Numbered from the stretch's first letter, positions 26,201-33,817 are shown. The stretch is 64,000 bases of DNA from Streptomyces justiciae (GCF_015163075.1 NZ_JADDXU010000009.1:62001-126000); one strand, 5' to 3'. Numbers and translations: made by a program. The notes: generated by a model not told the origin, from the letters alone.

Positions 26201-26414
26201 CGGTACGGCGGTGGCGCAGGAGGAGCTGTCACAGCTGGCCCGCGGCGGCCATCCGTCCCGGGACGAGAAGCTGGACGACTACGTCGAGGCGTACCTGCTG
26301 CTACTGGAACGGGGCATCAGCCTGGAGTCCGGCTGGCAGGCCTGGCGCCTCGGGATGGTCCCGAACCGGCATGCGCGGGAGGTCATGGGGGTGGCGGTGG
26401 CGGCGAGGAGCTGA
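23214..26414 (+). CDS. STAND NTPase: NB-ARC domain with C-terminal TPR array
   Basis: A 1066-residue protein starting at ATG 23214 behind GGAGGGGG. Residues about 80-125 are a Gly/Ala/Val-rich hydrophobic stretch (possible membrane anchor). The NB-ARC core has a P-loop (HGSPGSGRTALA, about 243-254), a Walker B (VTVVLDDASD, about 333) and a GLPL motif (GGLPLALRIAG, about 415). A winged-helix region (about 460-550) is followed by a long TPR array in which GEAW recurs at least four times. It resembles AfsR/GutR-type STAND regulators or sensors but lacks an N-terminal SARP DNA-binding domain. It could be a signalling switch or a defence protein; nothing nearby decides this. Confidence 0.85.
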   Translation: MRDSHRVEAERLVVRAVEEEVRRSGGRIDGGVLLSRARGALDAMAETAAEEYEAYTRALDEAAAGQLTFGQRYAQQGGGTPLLVAGVAAAAAVVADLALGTGAGTALGAGVTVGVVGAAATVVKVAGSHLPAAHHQAGAASQPGGPEQLRLSWLTALEVRGIRPFLDQQRVLSASTGPKKTGPRLKGADKSAAARGRNVLEQSFGQLPEPVAEFAGRRQELGRIRQWVQSARASTETRPTVVVLHGSPGSGRTALALHAAHDLRDYFRGACVVDLRGDSPEEPPLPTRDALLHLLNRLGAPREQLLFRERSSPDQQVKRLSELYHQHLTGLPVTVVLDDASDPEQVRTLVPERSDSLVLVTSRTPLRLPADLPAWVHHLPVEALDPAGAEELLGATAQDKSGPYDAESADRIRELCGGLPLALRIAGSSLGPRSPRQLASDLGAYGPVEPAERVLWLRYTDQSETARRLLRRLALAGRASLGAAAAAALLATDQSEATRQLVALSRAGLLDHVRGDRYRLHDLVRAFAQARLLDEEEPAERTSAQERLIVNYAELADSVLRLVDGNMSTRSDRFSPHGFTSLDEALRWLDDESSFITSTLRHAEGVNQAAVLNLLGALCDYCLLRGDLYRLGEISELAQAVDQGLLVRSVQWRTGIAARQLGELDKARTTLTSVVDLYMEAHHDAGAARALCSLGITLHHQGNLTEAATKLHEALDLQAAPELATDRAWTMHALAAVERDRAHLSEAMDLLTQSLVLHHAGESVHGEAWAHFQLGQLGLRMGDVSRAEQELRTALDLYGRTRDARGEAWALTQLARARLVAGDPSPAVDGLRQAASRHRENEDARGEAWSVYYLGQALEETGNLDLAVRELERSRTMFSRIRDVYGLACARHHSARVTRDQRAAQTGSLRNSGFARQLLVDARADFQRIGVAHGEAWTCLELAVVDAGNARTPQALALCDEAIGLFTSYGDRRGEDWARFLRCTLLPYAAPGGVEIGTAVAQEELSQLARGGHPSRDEKLDDYVEAYLLLLERGISLESGWQAWRLGMVPNRHAREVMGVAVAARS

Positions 26415-26463
26415 CCGCCGGGTGACCGGGGTCAGCTCCGCCCGCCACCCGCCATGACCTGCG

Positions 26464-26709
26464 TCAGCTCTGGCCGGCGCCGGGCTTGGCCGAGGCCGTC
26501 TCGGAGGCGGTCTCGGCGTCCGGGTCCGGGGTCTCCTTGAAGTCGACCTTCCCCAGCTGCCGGCTCATGCTCTTCATCAGCCCCCACACCGCCAGGGCCA
26601 TCACCGCGAAGACGATGAAGCCGAGGACACCGGGGGTGACCTTGTTCTCGTCCACCTCCTTGGCGAGGGGGACGAGATGCGTCATTGCCAGGCTCACGCT
26701 TGCGCTCAT
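26464..26709 (-). CDS. Small single-pass membrane protein downstream of mca
   Basis: An 81-residue protein with one membrane helix (GVLGFIVFAVMALAVWGLM) and an acidic, Ser/Thr-rich C-terminus (TPDPDAETASETAS). ATG 26707-26709 lies directly after the mca stop; ATG 26718, inside mca, is an alternative. The start MSASVSLAMTHLVPLAKEVD and the order after mca recall a conserved actinobacterial small membrane protein. Function unknown. Confidence 0.75.
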   Translation of the reverse strand: MSASVSLAMTHLVPLAKEVDENKVTPGVLGFIVFAVMALAVWGLMKSMSRQLGKVDFKETPDPDAETASETASAKPGAGQS

Positions 26710-26710
26710 G

Positions 26711-27592
26711 TCAGGCATTGTCGCGGATGCCCGCGAAGAGGTCGTCCTCGGGGAGGGAGGTATCGACGAGGGACTTCGCGAGCTCGTACTCCTCCGTCGG
26801 CCAGACCTCCTTCTGGACCTCCATCGGGACCTTGAACCAGCCGCCGTCGGGGTCGATCTGCGTGGCGTGCGCGATCAGGGCCTTGTCGCGGATCTCGAAG
26901 AAGTCGGCGCACGGGATGTGCGTGGTCAGGGTGCGCTCGGTGCGCTCGATCTCGTTCCAGCGCTTGAGCCACTCCCCGTACGGCGACTCCAGGCCGCGGT
27001 CCAGCATCGCCTGGTGCAGCGCCTCGGTGCGGGGGCGGTTGAAGCCCTGGTTGTAGTAGAGCTTCTGCGGCTGGTAGGCGGGGCCGAACTCGGCCTCCGG
27101 GTACTTCTCGGTGTCCGCCGCGCCCTCGAACGCCACCATCGAGATCTTGTGGGTCATGATGTGGTCGGGGTGCGGGTAGCCGCCGTTCTCGTCGTACGTC
27201 GTGATGACCTGGGGACGGAACGCGCGGATCTTGCGGACCAGCTCGCCGGCCGCCTTGTCGACGTCCTCCAGGGCGAAGCAGCCCTCGGGGAGCGGGGGCA
27301 GCGGGTCGCCCTCGGGGAGGCCGGAGTCGACGAAGCCGAGCCACTCCTGCTTGACGCCGAGGATCTCGCGGGCCTCGTCCATCTCCTTCTTGCGTACCTC
27401 GTGGATGTGCTCCTCGATGTACTTGTCGCCCTGCAGCTTCGGATTGAGGATGGAGCCGCGCTCCCCACCCGTGCAGGTCACGACCAGCACGTCCACCCCC
27501 TCGGACACGTACTTCGCCATGGTGGCCGCGCCCTTGCTCGACTCGTCGTCGGGGTGCGCGTGAACGGCCATCAGTCGCAGCTGGTCAGTCAA
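26711..27592 (-). CDS. mca: Mycothiol S-conjugate amidase
   Basis: A 293-residue zinc amidase of the LmbE/MshB fold. Marks are the N-terminal AHPDDESSKGAATMAKY zinc motif, TCTGGERGS, and the second metal-site HPDHIMTH. It cleaves mycothiol conjugates of electrophiles and drugs into GlcN-Ins and mercapturates, in cytosolic detoxification. The start is TTG 27590-27592, with AGGATCGAG upstream. It is divergent from a DUF4307 gene, as in other actinobacteria. Confidence 0.95.
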   Translation of the reverse strand: MTDQLRLMAVHAHPDDESSKGAATMAKYVSEGVDVLVVTCTGGERGSILNPKLQGDKYIEEHIHEVRKKEMDEAREILGVKQEWLGFVDSGLPEGDPLPPLPEGCFALEDVDKAAGELVRKIRAFRPQVITTYDENGGYPHPDHIMTHKISMVAFEGAADTEKYPEAEFGPAYQPQKLYYNQGFNRPRTEALHQAMLDRGLESPYGEWLKRWNEIERTERTLTTHIPCADFFEIRDKALIAHATQIDPDGGWFKVPMEVQKEVWPTEEYELAKSLVDTSLPEDDLFAGIRDNA

Positions 27593-27697
27593 GACTCGAT
27601 CCTCAGTAAGTCGGCGCCCCGGTGTCTTCGGGGGCGATCGGCGCTTCTATAGTGACCGAATCGGGGGGCGAATAATTCCGGGGTCCGGAGGACGATC

Positions 27698-28096
27698 ATG
27701 AGTACGGCCGCCACGAAGCTGCCCGAGGGCCGTTACGGCCGCTCCTCGGACGAGCGCGCCGACCACAAGCTCAAGATCGCCGGTGCCGTCCTCGGGGCCC
27801 TGCTGCTCGCGATGATCGGCTATTTCGCCTGGCACTACGTCGGCCAGAACAAGATCAGTGCCGAGGTGATCACCTTCGAGCAGAAGAAGGACTCGGTGCA
27901 GGTGCATCTGGAGGTCCGCAAGGACGCCGGCGCCAGCGGCTACTGCACGATCCGCTCCCAGGCCGAGAACGGCGCCGAGGTCGGCCGGGCCGACTTCCGC
28001 TTCTCCGGCGACGCCACCCGCATCGACAAGGTCGTCACGCTCCGTACGACGTCTCCGGGCACCACCGCCGAGCTCCTGGGCTGCCACGCCGACTGA
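27698..28096 (+). CDS. DUF4307 membrane protein
   Basis: A 132-residue protein with GGAGG before ATG 27698. It has a short cytoplasmic start (LPEGRYGRSSDERADHKLK), one membrane helix (residues about 30-50) and an exported beta-rich domain with two cysteines (SGYCTIRSQ, LLGCHAD). This is the DUF4307 layout found between mca and greA in actinobacteria. Function is unknown; proximity to mca suggests envelope or thiol stress but this is weak. Confidence 0.88.
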   Translation: MSTAATKLPEGRYGRSSDERADHKLKIAGAVLGALLLAMIGYFAWHYVGQNKISAEVITFEQKKDSVQVHLEVRKDAGASGYCTIRSQAENGAEVGRADFRFSGDATRIDKVVTLRTTSPGTTAELLGCHAD

Positions 28097-28264
28097 GTTC
28101 AGCCGCATTACGTAGGGGCTGACCTGCGTTGACGTGATTCTGATGGCTTATGTCCTCCCCCTTGGGCCGCTGAATTGTTAGGCTCGTGGTTTCGCCCATC
28201 CGTGAAGGAACATTCTTCTGGGTAGGGCGATGCTTTGTATTCCCAGTACCTACGAGGAGCACCT

Positions 28265-28765
28265 GTGACCCAGACCAGCGAAGACGTCACCTGGCTTACG
28301 CAGGAGGCGTACACCAAGCTCAAGGAAGAGCTGGCGTACCTGTCTGGTCCCGCGCGCGAGGAAGTCACCGCGAAGATCGCGGCCGCGCGCGAGGAGGGCG
28401 ACCTGCGCGAGAACGGCGGGTACCACGCGGCCAAGGAAGAGCAGGGCAAGCAGGAGCTCCGCATCCGCCAGCTGACCCAGCTCCTGGAGAAGGCCAAGGT
28501 CGGCGAGGCCCCGGCGTCCGCCGATGGCGCGGTGGCCCCCGGCATGGTCGTGACGATCGCCTTCGACGGCGACGAGGACGACACGATGACCTTCCTGCTC
28601 GCCTCCCGCGAGTACGCCAGCTCCGACATCGAGACCTACTCGCCGCAGTCCCCGCTGGGCTCCGGCGTGATCGGCCACAAGGTCGGCGAGGACGCGGAGT
28701 ACGAGCTGCCCAACGGCAAGAAGGCGTCCGTGAAGATCCTCAAGGCGGAGCCCTACAACGGCTGA
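28265..28765 (+). CDS. greA: Transcription elongation factor GreA
   Basis: A 166-residue protein with an N-terminal coiled coil (AYTKLKEELAYL ... AREEGDLRENGGYHAAKEEQ) carrying the acidic tip residues that enter the RNA polymerase secondary channel to stimulate transcript cleavage. The C-terminal FKBP-like domain has SPLGSGVIGHKVGED. The start is GTG 28265, after ACGAGGAGC. It has a strong hairpin terminator at 28781-28812 and its own upstream region of about 170 bp. Confidence 0.96.
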   Translation: MTQTSEDVTWLTQEAYTKLKEELAYLSGPAREEVTAKIAAAREEGDLRENGGYHAAKEEQGKQELRIRQLTQLLEKAKVGEAPASADGAVAPGMVVTIAFDGDEDDTMTFLLASREYASSDIETYSPQSPLGSGVIGHKVGEDAEYELPNGKKASVKILKAEPYNG

Positions 28766-28780
28766 GCCGTTCTCTTCGAC

Positions 28781-28812
28781 GAGCCCCCGGCGCCTCCCGG
28801 CGCCGGGGGCTC
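28781..28812 (+). terminator. Terminator hairpin after greA
   Basis: A 14-bp perfect stem, GAGCCCCCGGCGCC (28781-28794) with GGCGCCGGGGGCTC (28799-28812), and a TCCC loop, 15 bp after the greA stop. There is no clear U-tract, which is common for Streptomyces terminators. Confidence 0.8.
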
Positions 28813-28813
28813 T

Positions 28814-28883
28814 GTCATGCCGTCGCAGTCATTCCGTCGCGGTCATTCCGGCGCAGTCATTCCGGCGCTGTCACGCCGTCGCC
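28814..28883. repeat. Five tandem 14-bp repeats at the permease 3' end
   Basis: Five consecutive 14-bp units begin at 28814, 28828, 28842, 28856 and 28870, of the form GTCATTCCGTCGCG with small changes. The fifth unit overlaps the last codons and stop of the ABC permease gene on the - strand. The array lies directly after the greA terminator. Confidence 0.8.
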
Positions 28884-29728
28884 GAGCGGTACTTCCTGAC
28901 CGACAGGGTTCTGAAGACGACGATGATCAGGATCGAGTAGATCAGCGAGGCCCACACCGGGTGCTGCATCGGCCAGGCCTCGGAGGGTGAGACGCCAGGG
29001 TTGCCGAAGAGCTCACGACAGGCCTGGACGGTGGCGCTGAACGGGTTCCAGTCGGCGACATGGCGCAGCCACGGGGTCATGTGGCTGGTGTCCACGAACG
29101 CGTTCGAGATGAACGTGACCGGGAAGAGCCAGATCAGGCCGCTGGAGGTGGCCGCCTCGGGGGTGCGGACGGACATGCCGATCAGGGCGCCGATCCAGGT
29201 GAAGGCGTACCCGAGCAGGAGCAGCAGCCCGAAGGCGCCCAGCACCTTGCCGGCGTTGGTGGGCGCGTCCGATCCGACGCGCCAGCCGACCAGCAGGGCG
29301 ACCACCGCGAGGACTATCAGGGTGAGCGCGGTCTGGACGAGGTCGGCGAAGGTGCGCCCGGTGAGCACCGCGCCCCTGGCCATGGGCAGGGAGCGGAAGC
29401 GATCGATGAGCCCCTTGTGCATGTCGTCGGCGATGCCGGCGCCGGAGCTGGCGGTGGCGAACGTGACGGTCTGCGCGAAGATGCCGGCCATCAGGAAGTT
29501 CTTGTAGTCGACGGCGCTGGTGCTGCCGCCGATCTGCATGGAGCCGCCGAAGACGTAGGTGAACAGCACCACGAACATGATGGGCTGGATCAGCCCGTAG
29601 ATGATCATCTCGGGGATGCGGGACATCCGGATCAGGTTGCGCTGGGCGACGACCATGGAGTCCCGGACGGACTGGCTGACCGGGTTGCCGGCCGGTGCGA
29701 CGCGTGCGGTGTCGGTGACGGCGCTCAT
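28871..29728 (-). CDS. ABC-2 type exporter permease (DrrB-like)
   Basis: A 285-residue permease with six predicted helices and the ABC-2 layout (LFTYVFGGSMQIGG, then a conserved G-rich helix near residue 180). Its start overlaps the stop of the ATPase gene (ATGA 29725-29728), so the two form a daunorubicin-resistance type (DrrAB) exporter. The substrate is probably a hydrophobic drug, lipid or metabolite and cannot be specified. The 3' end runs into a 14-bp tandem repeat. Confidence 0.92.
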   Translation of the reverse strand: MSAVTDTARVAPAGNPVSQSVRDSMVVAQRNLIRMSRIPEMIIYGLIQPIMFVVLFTYVFGGSMQIGGSTSAVDYKNFLMAGIFAQTVTFATASSGAGIADDMHKGLIDRFRSLPMARGAVLTGRTFADLVQTALTLIVLAVVALLVGWRVGSDAPTNAGKVLGAFGLLLLLGYAFTWIGALIGMSVRTPEAATSSGLIWLFPVTFISNAFVDTSHMTPWLRHVADWNPFSATVQACRELFGNPGVSPSEAWPMQHPVWASLIYSILIIVVFRTLSVRKYRSATA

Positions 29729-30729
29729 TTCCTGACGGCCTCCTTGCCGCTCGCGTCGCCGCTCCCGGCGCCGTTCTCCTCGTCCTTCGCCTCGGCCACG
29801 TGGCCGGTCAGGGAGAGGAACACGTCGTCGAGGGTGGGGCGGCGCAGTCCGATGTCGTCTATCTCGATGCCCCGGGTGTCGAGCTCGCGGATGACCTCGG
29901 CGAGCAGCTTGGCGCCGCCGGTGACGGGGACGGTGAGCTTGCGGGTGTGCTCCTCGACCGTGGTGTCCCCCTTGCCGAAGCCGCGCAGGACCTCGGAGGC
30001 GGTCGCGATGTCCTCGCGCTCATGGACGACGACCTCGACGCGCTCGCCGCCGGTGCGGGCCTTGAGCTGGTCGGAGGTGCCCTGGGCGATGAGCCGGCCG
30101 TGGTCGACGACGGCGATGTCATGGGCGAGGTGGTCGGCCTCTTCGAGGTACTGCGTGGTCAGCAGGAGTGTCGTACCGCCGGAGACGAGTCGCTTGATGA
30201 CGTCCCACAGCATCTGGCGGTTGCGGGGGTCGAGGCCGGTCGTCGGTTCGTCCATGAACATCACGGGCGGGGAGACGACTAGGGCGGCCGCGAGGTCGAG
30301 GCGGCGGCGCATGCCGCCGGAGTAGGTCTTGGTGGGGCGGTCGGCGGCGTCGGCGAGGTCGAACTGCTCCAGCAGCTCGGCCGCCCGGGCCTTCGCGGCC
30401 TTCGCCCTCATCTGGTAGAGGCGGCCGACCATCTGGAGGTTCTCGCGGCCGGTCAGATACTCGTCGACCGCCGCGAACTGGCCGGACAGTCCGATGGAAC
30501 GGCGCACCGCGTCGGGGTGCTTGAGGACGTCGATGCCGGCGACGACCGCCTTGCCGCTGTCGGGCCGCAGCAGGGTCGTCAGACAGCGGACGGTCGTCGT
30601 CTTGCCCGCGCCGTTCGGCCCGAGCAGGCCCAGGACGGTGCCTTCCGGCACGTCGAGGTCGACGCCGTCCAGAGCCCTTACGTCACCGAAGGTCTTCACG
30701 AGACCTTCGGCGTAGATGGCGCCTGGCAT
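29725..30729 (-). CDS. ABC transporter ATPase, DrrA family
   Basis: A 334-residue ATPase: Walker A LGPNGAGKTTTVR, ABC signature YSGGMRRRLDLA, Walker B VMFMDEPTTGLD and an H-loop. A C-terminal extension typical of DrrA follows (THIDDIGLRRPTLDDVFL-like GIEIDDIGLRRPTLDD). ATG 30727-30729 is chosen because GGAGA sits at the right distance; an in-frame ATG at 30741 is possible. It energises the adjacent permease. Confidence 0.93.
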   Translation of the reverse strand: MPGAIYAEGLVKTFGDVRALDGVDLDVPEGTVLGLLGPNGAGKTTTVRCLTTLLRPDSGKAVVAGIDVLKHPDAVRRSIGLSGQFAAVDEYLTGRENLQMVGRLYQMRAKAAKARAAELLEQFDLADAADRPTKTYSGGMRRRLDLAAALVVSPPVMFMDEPTTGLDPRNRQMLWDVIKRLVSGGTTLLLTTQYLEEADHLAHDIAVVDHGRLIAQGTSDQLKARTGGERVEVVVHEREDIATASEVLRGFGKGDTTVEEHTRKLTVPVTGGAKLLAEVIRELDTRGIEIDDIGLRRPTLDDVFLSLTGHVAEAKDEENGAGSGDASGKEAVRK

Positions 30730-30875
30730 ATGAGTCTCCACGTCTTCGGGGATTCTTCGAAAAGCCTAGGTTTGCGCTGGTTCTGTCGCCTGTCCTTTTC
30801 CCGCAACACACCATAACGCGATGTATCGCGAGTCTCAACGGACTTTCCCGAAAGGGTGAATCCAAGCCGCTGACC

Positions 30876-32114
30876 TCAGTCGATGACCGTGTAACCCGCG
30901 TCCCGCAGGGCTCGGCCGACCTCGGCGCAGTGCTCGGGGCCCTTTGTCTCCAGGTGCAGCTCGACCTCCGCCTCCGTGAGCCCGAGCCGTGGGTCGGTCC
31001 GCACGTGGCTCACATCGAGGACGTTAGCGTCGACCACTGACAACACCCCGAGGAGCGTGGCGAGGGCACCGGGACGGTCGGTCAGCCGCAGCCGTACGGC
31101 CAGGTAGCGGCCCTGCGCGGCCATGCCGTGCCGCAGGACGCGCTGGAGCAGCACCGGGTCGACGTTGCCGCCGGACAGCACCGCGACGACCGGTCCCTCG
31201 AACGCGCCGGGGTCGCTCAGCAGCGCCGCGACGGGGCTCGCGCCGGCCGGCTCGACGACCAGCTTGGCCCGCTCCAGGCTCAGCAGGAGCGCCGCGGACA
31301 GCTCGTCCTCGGTGACCGTGCGCACCTCGTCGACCAGTTCGCCGACGATCTCGAACGGCACGTCGCCGGGCCGTCCGACCTTCATGCCGTCGGCCATCGT
31401 CGCCGGGTTCTCGATCGACACCGGGCGCCCCGCCGCCAGCGAGGGCGGGTACGCCGCCGCGCCCGCCGCCTGCACGCCCACGATCCGTACGTCGGGCCGC
31501 AGCGACTTCACGGCGACCGCGACGCCGGCCGCGAGACCGCCGCCGCCGATGCCGAGGACGATCGTGCGCACCTCGGGGCACTGTTCCAGGATCTCCAGGC
31601 CGACCGTGCCCTGGCCCGCGATGATGTCGGGGTGGTCGAAGGGGTGGATGAACACCGCCCCGGTCCGCTCCGCGTGCTCCTGCGCGGCGGCCAGCGTCTC
31701 GTCGACCACCTGCCCGTGCAGCCTCACCTCGGCGCCGTACTCCCGGGTCGCGCTGATCTTGGGGAGCGGGGCACCCTTCGGCATGAACACCGTCGACCGC
31801 ACGCCCAGCAGCGACGACGCCAGCGCGACGCCCTGCGCGTGGTTGCCCGCGCTCGCGGCGACGACCCCGGCGGCCCGCTCCTCGGGCAGCAGCCCGGCGA
31901 TCCGGACGTAGGCGCCACGCAGCTTGAAGGACCCCGTGCGCTGGAGGTTCTCGCACTTGAAGTGCACCGGCGCGCCCACCAGCTGCGAGAGGTGCCGGCT
32001 GCCCTCCATCGCGGTCACCCGCGCCACGCCCGTGAGCATCTTCTGGGCGCCGCGCACGTCGTCGAGGGTGACGGGCCGCAGGGAGTGCAAGGAGTCAGCC
32101 GTGCCGTAGCTCAT
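30876..32114 (-). CDS. ilvA: Threonine ammonia-lyase (threonine deaminase)
   Basis: A 412-residue PLP enzyme converting threonine to 2-oxobutyrate, the first step to isoleucine. The PLP lysine lies in TGSFKLRGAY; the phosphate-binding glycines are GIGGGGLAAG; ASAGNHAQGVA is also present. A C-terminal ACT-like domain (residues about 330-412) suggests amino-acid control, although short IlvA/TdcB forms are often insensitive. ATG 32112-32114 is the start; the longer upstream frame lacks coding character. It is divergent from the MarR gene. Confidence 0.94.
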   Translation of the reverse strand: MSYGTADSLHSLRPVTLDDVRGAQKMLTGVARVTAMEGSRHLSQLVGAPVHFKCENLQRTGSFKLRGAYVRIAGLLPEERAAGVVAASAGNHAQGVALASSLLGVRSTVFMPKGAPLPKISATREYGAEVRLHGQVVDETLAAAQEHAERTGAVFIHPFDHPDIIAGQGTVGLEILEQCPEVRTIVLGIGGGGLAAGVAVAVKSLRPDVRIVGVQAAGAAAYPPSLAAGRPVSIENPATMADGMKVGRPGDVPFEIVGELVDEVRTVTEDELSAALLLSLERAKLVVEPAGASPVAALLSDPGAFEGPVVAVLSGGNVDPVLLQRVLRHGMAAQGRYLAVRLRLTDRPGALATLLGVLSVVDANVLDVSHVRTDPRLGLTEAEVELHLETKGPEHCAEVGRALRDAGYTVID

Positions 32115-32259
32115 GACACAAGCATCGCAGTTCACAGGCGCGAGCGGCCGCTGTGACCAACCTCCGAGACCGGTTTGCGCAGCGCCGGTACGGCCCGCCT
32201 TCCGGCCGCGTACCCTGTCCCCCAACCCAGCACCCTTTATCTGAAGTGAGCCCCCGGCC

Positions 32260-32784
32260 ATGCCCACAACACCTGAAATGTCGATGGACATGACGACCGT
32301 CGGTGACACCGGTCTCCTCGACACGCTGCAGCACGAGGTGGCGGTCTTCGCCCGCCGTGCCGAACAGACCCGGCTCGGCGGGGTCGGGCAGGTGCGCAAC
32401 TCCATGGACCGCGCCGCATACCTGCTGCTCAACCGCCTCGACAAAGAAGGCCCGATGGGCGTCAAGGCGCTCGCCGCGAGCATGGGCATCGACTCGTCGA
32501 CGGTCACCCGGCAGGTGGCGCCGCTCGTGGACACCGGGCTCGTCAAGCGCACCTCGCACCCGGAGGACGGGCGCGCGGTGGTGCTCCAGCTGTCCCCGCG
32601 CGGGCTGTCGCGCCTGGAGGAAGTGCGCTCCTCCCGGCGTCAGTTGATGGCCGAGCTGACACACGACTGGGCGCCGGAGGAGCGCGAGGCGTTCTGCACG
32701 CTCCTCACGCGCTTCAACACCGCGCTCTCCTCGCGGATGGCGGCACAGGGGCTGCCGGGGGCGGATGCGCCGACCGCTTCCTGA
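32260..32784 (+). CDS. MarR-family transcriptional regulator
   Basis: A 174-residue winged-helix regulator. The helix-turn-helix and wing are clear: GVKALAASMGIDSSTVTRQV, RTSHPEDGRAVVLQLSPRG. It is divergent from ilvA across 145 bp. It may regulate ilvA or a nearby gene, but no operator was identified. Confidence 0.9.
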   Translation: MPTTPEMSMDMTTVGDTGLLDTLQHEVAVFARRAEQTRLGGVGQVRNSMDRAAYLLLNRLDKEGPMGVKALAASMGIDSSTVTRQVAPLVDTGLVKRTSHPEDGRAVVLQLSPRGLSRLEEVRSSRRQLMAELTHDWAPEEREAFCTLLTRFNTALSSRMAAQGLPGADAPTAS

Positions 32785-32967
32785 GGGACACCGGAGGGTT
32801 CCCGGGTTCCCGTGCGCACCCGCCGGGGCGGAACGGCGCGCGGCTCTTGACCGAAAGGCCGCCATGGGCCTCATATGAGACCGGGTCCCGAGTCGCACAC
32901 GGTTCCGTATCCCGTACGCGACCAGGGTCCGGTTCCCTCGTACGGTCGGCCTGAGGCGGGAGGCGCG

Positions 32968-33471
32968 GTGCGACAACGGCATGCGTCGCAAGACGCCCGC
33001 CGGGCCCGGGAGTTCAAGGCGTTCGTCGCGGGCGCGGCCGGGCGACTGCTGCATGCCGCGACGCTCCTCACGGCGGAGGCCCCGGACGACAACCCGCGCG
33101 CGCGGCGCCTGCTCACGCTGTCGCTGGCGCACACGTACGCGTGCTGGGACGGACTGCACGGCGAGGACCCGTACGACCGCACCCGCCAGTACCTGGCCAC
33201 CCGCTTCGCCCGCGGCGCATGGCACCAGTACGGCGGCCTGTTCGGCGCCCGCCCGCATCCCGCCGGCGCGCTGGCCGGACTGGCGCCGCAGGAGCGGCTC
33301 GTCCTCGTCCTGAGGCTCTACGAAGGTGTCGCCGAGGAACAGACGGCGGCCCTCCTCGGCCTGCCGACGGAACGCGTCCACACGATCTGCGACCGGGCCA
33401 CGGCGACGCTGCTCCACCCGCCACGGGGCCCGGCCCCGACGGTGGGCGGGGCGAAGGTGGCGGCGTCATGA
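32968..33471 (+). CDS. Divergent ECF sigma-factor-like protein
   Basis: A 167-residue protein with a weak sigma2-like N-terminal region (FVAGAAGRLLHAATLLTAE) and a sigma4-like C-terminal helix-turn-helix (LAPQERLVLVLRLYEGVAEE, AALLGLPTERVHTI). GTG 32968 is chosen: GGGAGG lies 4 bp before it, and the 93 bp from the alternative ATG 32875 have third positions far less G/C-rich than the gene body. A TTGACC...TCATAT promoter (32847-32876) would also place the transcript start after ATG 32875. Its stop overlaps an ATG (ATGA) leading into micro-ORFs and a small membrane protein gene. Confidence 0.68.
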   Translation: MRQRHASQDARRAREFKAFVAGAAGRLLHAATLLTAEAPDDNPRARRLLTLSLAHTYACWDGLHGEDPYDRTRQYLATRFARGAWHQYGGLFGARPHPAGALAGLAPQERLVLVLRLYEGVAEEQTAALLGLPTERVHTICDRATATLLHPPRGPAPTVGGAKVAAS

Positions 33472-33562
33472 GAGGGCCGGTGCCGATCGGACGTACGACG
33501 GGCTGGAGGCGGCCGTGAACCGTCCGGAGCGTGAGGCCACCGTGCGTGGGAGGCGGCCGTGA
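33468..33562 (+). other. Two overlapping micro-ORFs bridging sigma-like and membrane genes
   Basis: A 16-codon ORF (ATG 33468 to TGA 33518) starts in the ATGA of the sigma-like stop. Its own stop overlaps a 15-codon ORF (GTG 33515 to TGA 33562) by GTGA, and that stop overlaps the GTG 33559 of the next gene. Thus four ORFs are joined end to end by 4-nt overlaps. The peptides (MRGPVPIGRTTGWRRP and VNRPEREATVRGRRP) are unlikely to be functional, but the chain could pass ribosomes downstream. Confidence 0.5.
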
Positions 33563-33592
33563 ACCGACCGGAGCGGGAGGCCGCCGTGCGGC
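33505..33592 (+). repeat. 44-bp tandem duplication over a translation start
   Basis: 33505-33548 and 33549-33592 are identical at 39 of 44 positions, each beginning GGAGGCGGCCGTGAACCG. Each copy carries a ribosome-binding-like GGAGG and a GTG (33515 and 33559). As 44 is not a multiple of three, the two starts are in different frames. Confidence 0.9.
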
Positions 33593-33807
33593 GGGTCATG
33601 GAGCAGGTGCCGCCGCCGGTGCCGCCGGAGCTGCATGACGAGGTGGTGCGCCGGGGTGCCCGGATGCTGCGGCGCAGGCGGGCGGCCCGCCGCGTGCTGT
33701 GGTTCCTGCTGTTCGCGGCGAGCGTGGCGTTCGTGGTGTGGGCGGTGATGGCCCGCCCCTGGGTGGAGCCGCCGTCGGAGACGACTCCACCGCTGACCGG
33801 CTGGTGA
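33559..33807 (+). CDS. Small membrane protein paired with the sigma-like gene
   Basis: An 82-residue protein from GTG 33559: a helical, charged N-terminus (REAAVRRVMEQVPPPVPPEL), an Arg-rich stretch (RRGARMLRRRRAARR), one membrane helix (VLWFLLFAASVAFVVWAVMA) and a short Pro/Thr-rich outer tail. Position after a sigma-like gene suggests a membrane partner, perhaps an anti-sigma-like tether, but no anti-sigma domain is visible. It ends 10 bp before the convergent metB stop. Confidence 0.72.
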   Translation: MNRPEREAAVRRVMEQVPPPVPPELHDEVVRRGARMLRRRRAARRVLWFLLFAASVAFVVWAVMARPWVEPPSETTPPLTGW

Positions 33808-33817
33808 GCCGGACGGG

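Noticed and set aside
28097..28264. Promoter of greA
   Set aside because: TTGACG at 28129 and TAGGCT at 28179 are visible, but no pair with acceptable spacing could be assigned.
28814..28883. CRISPR-like array
   Set aside because: The units are adjacent 14-mers without spacers, and no cas genes are present.
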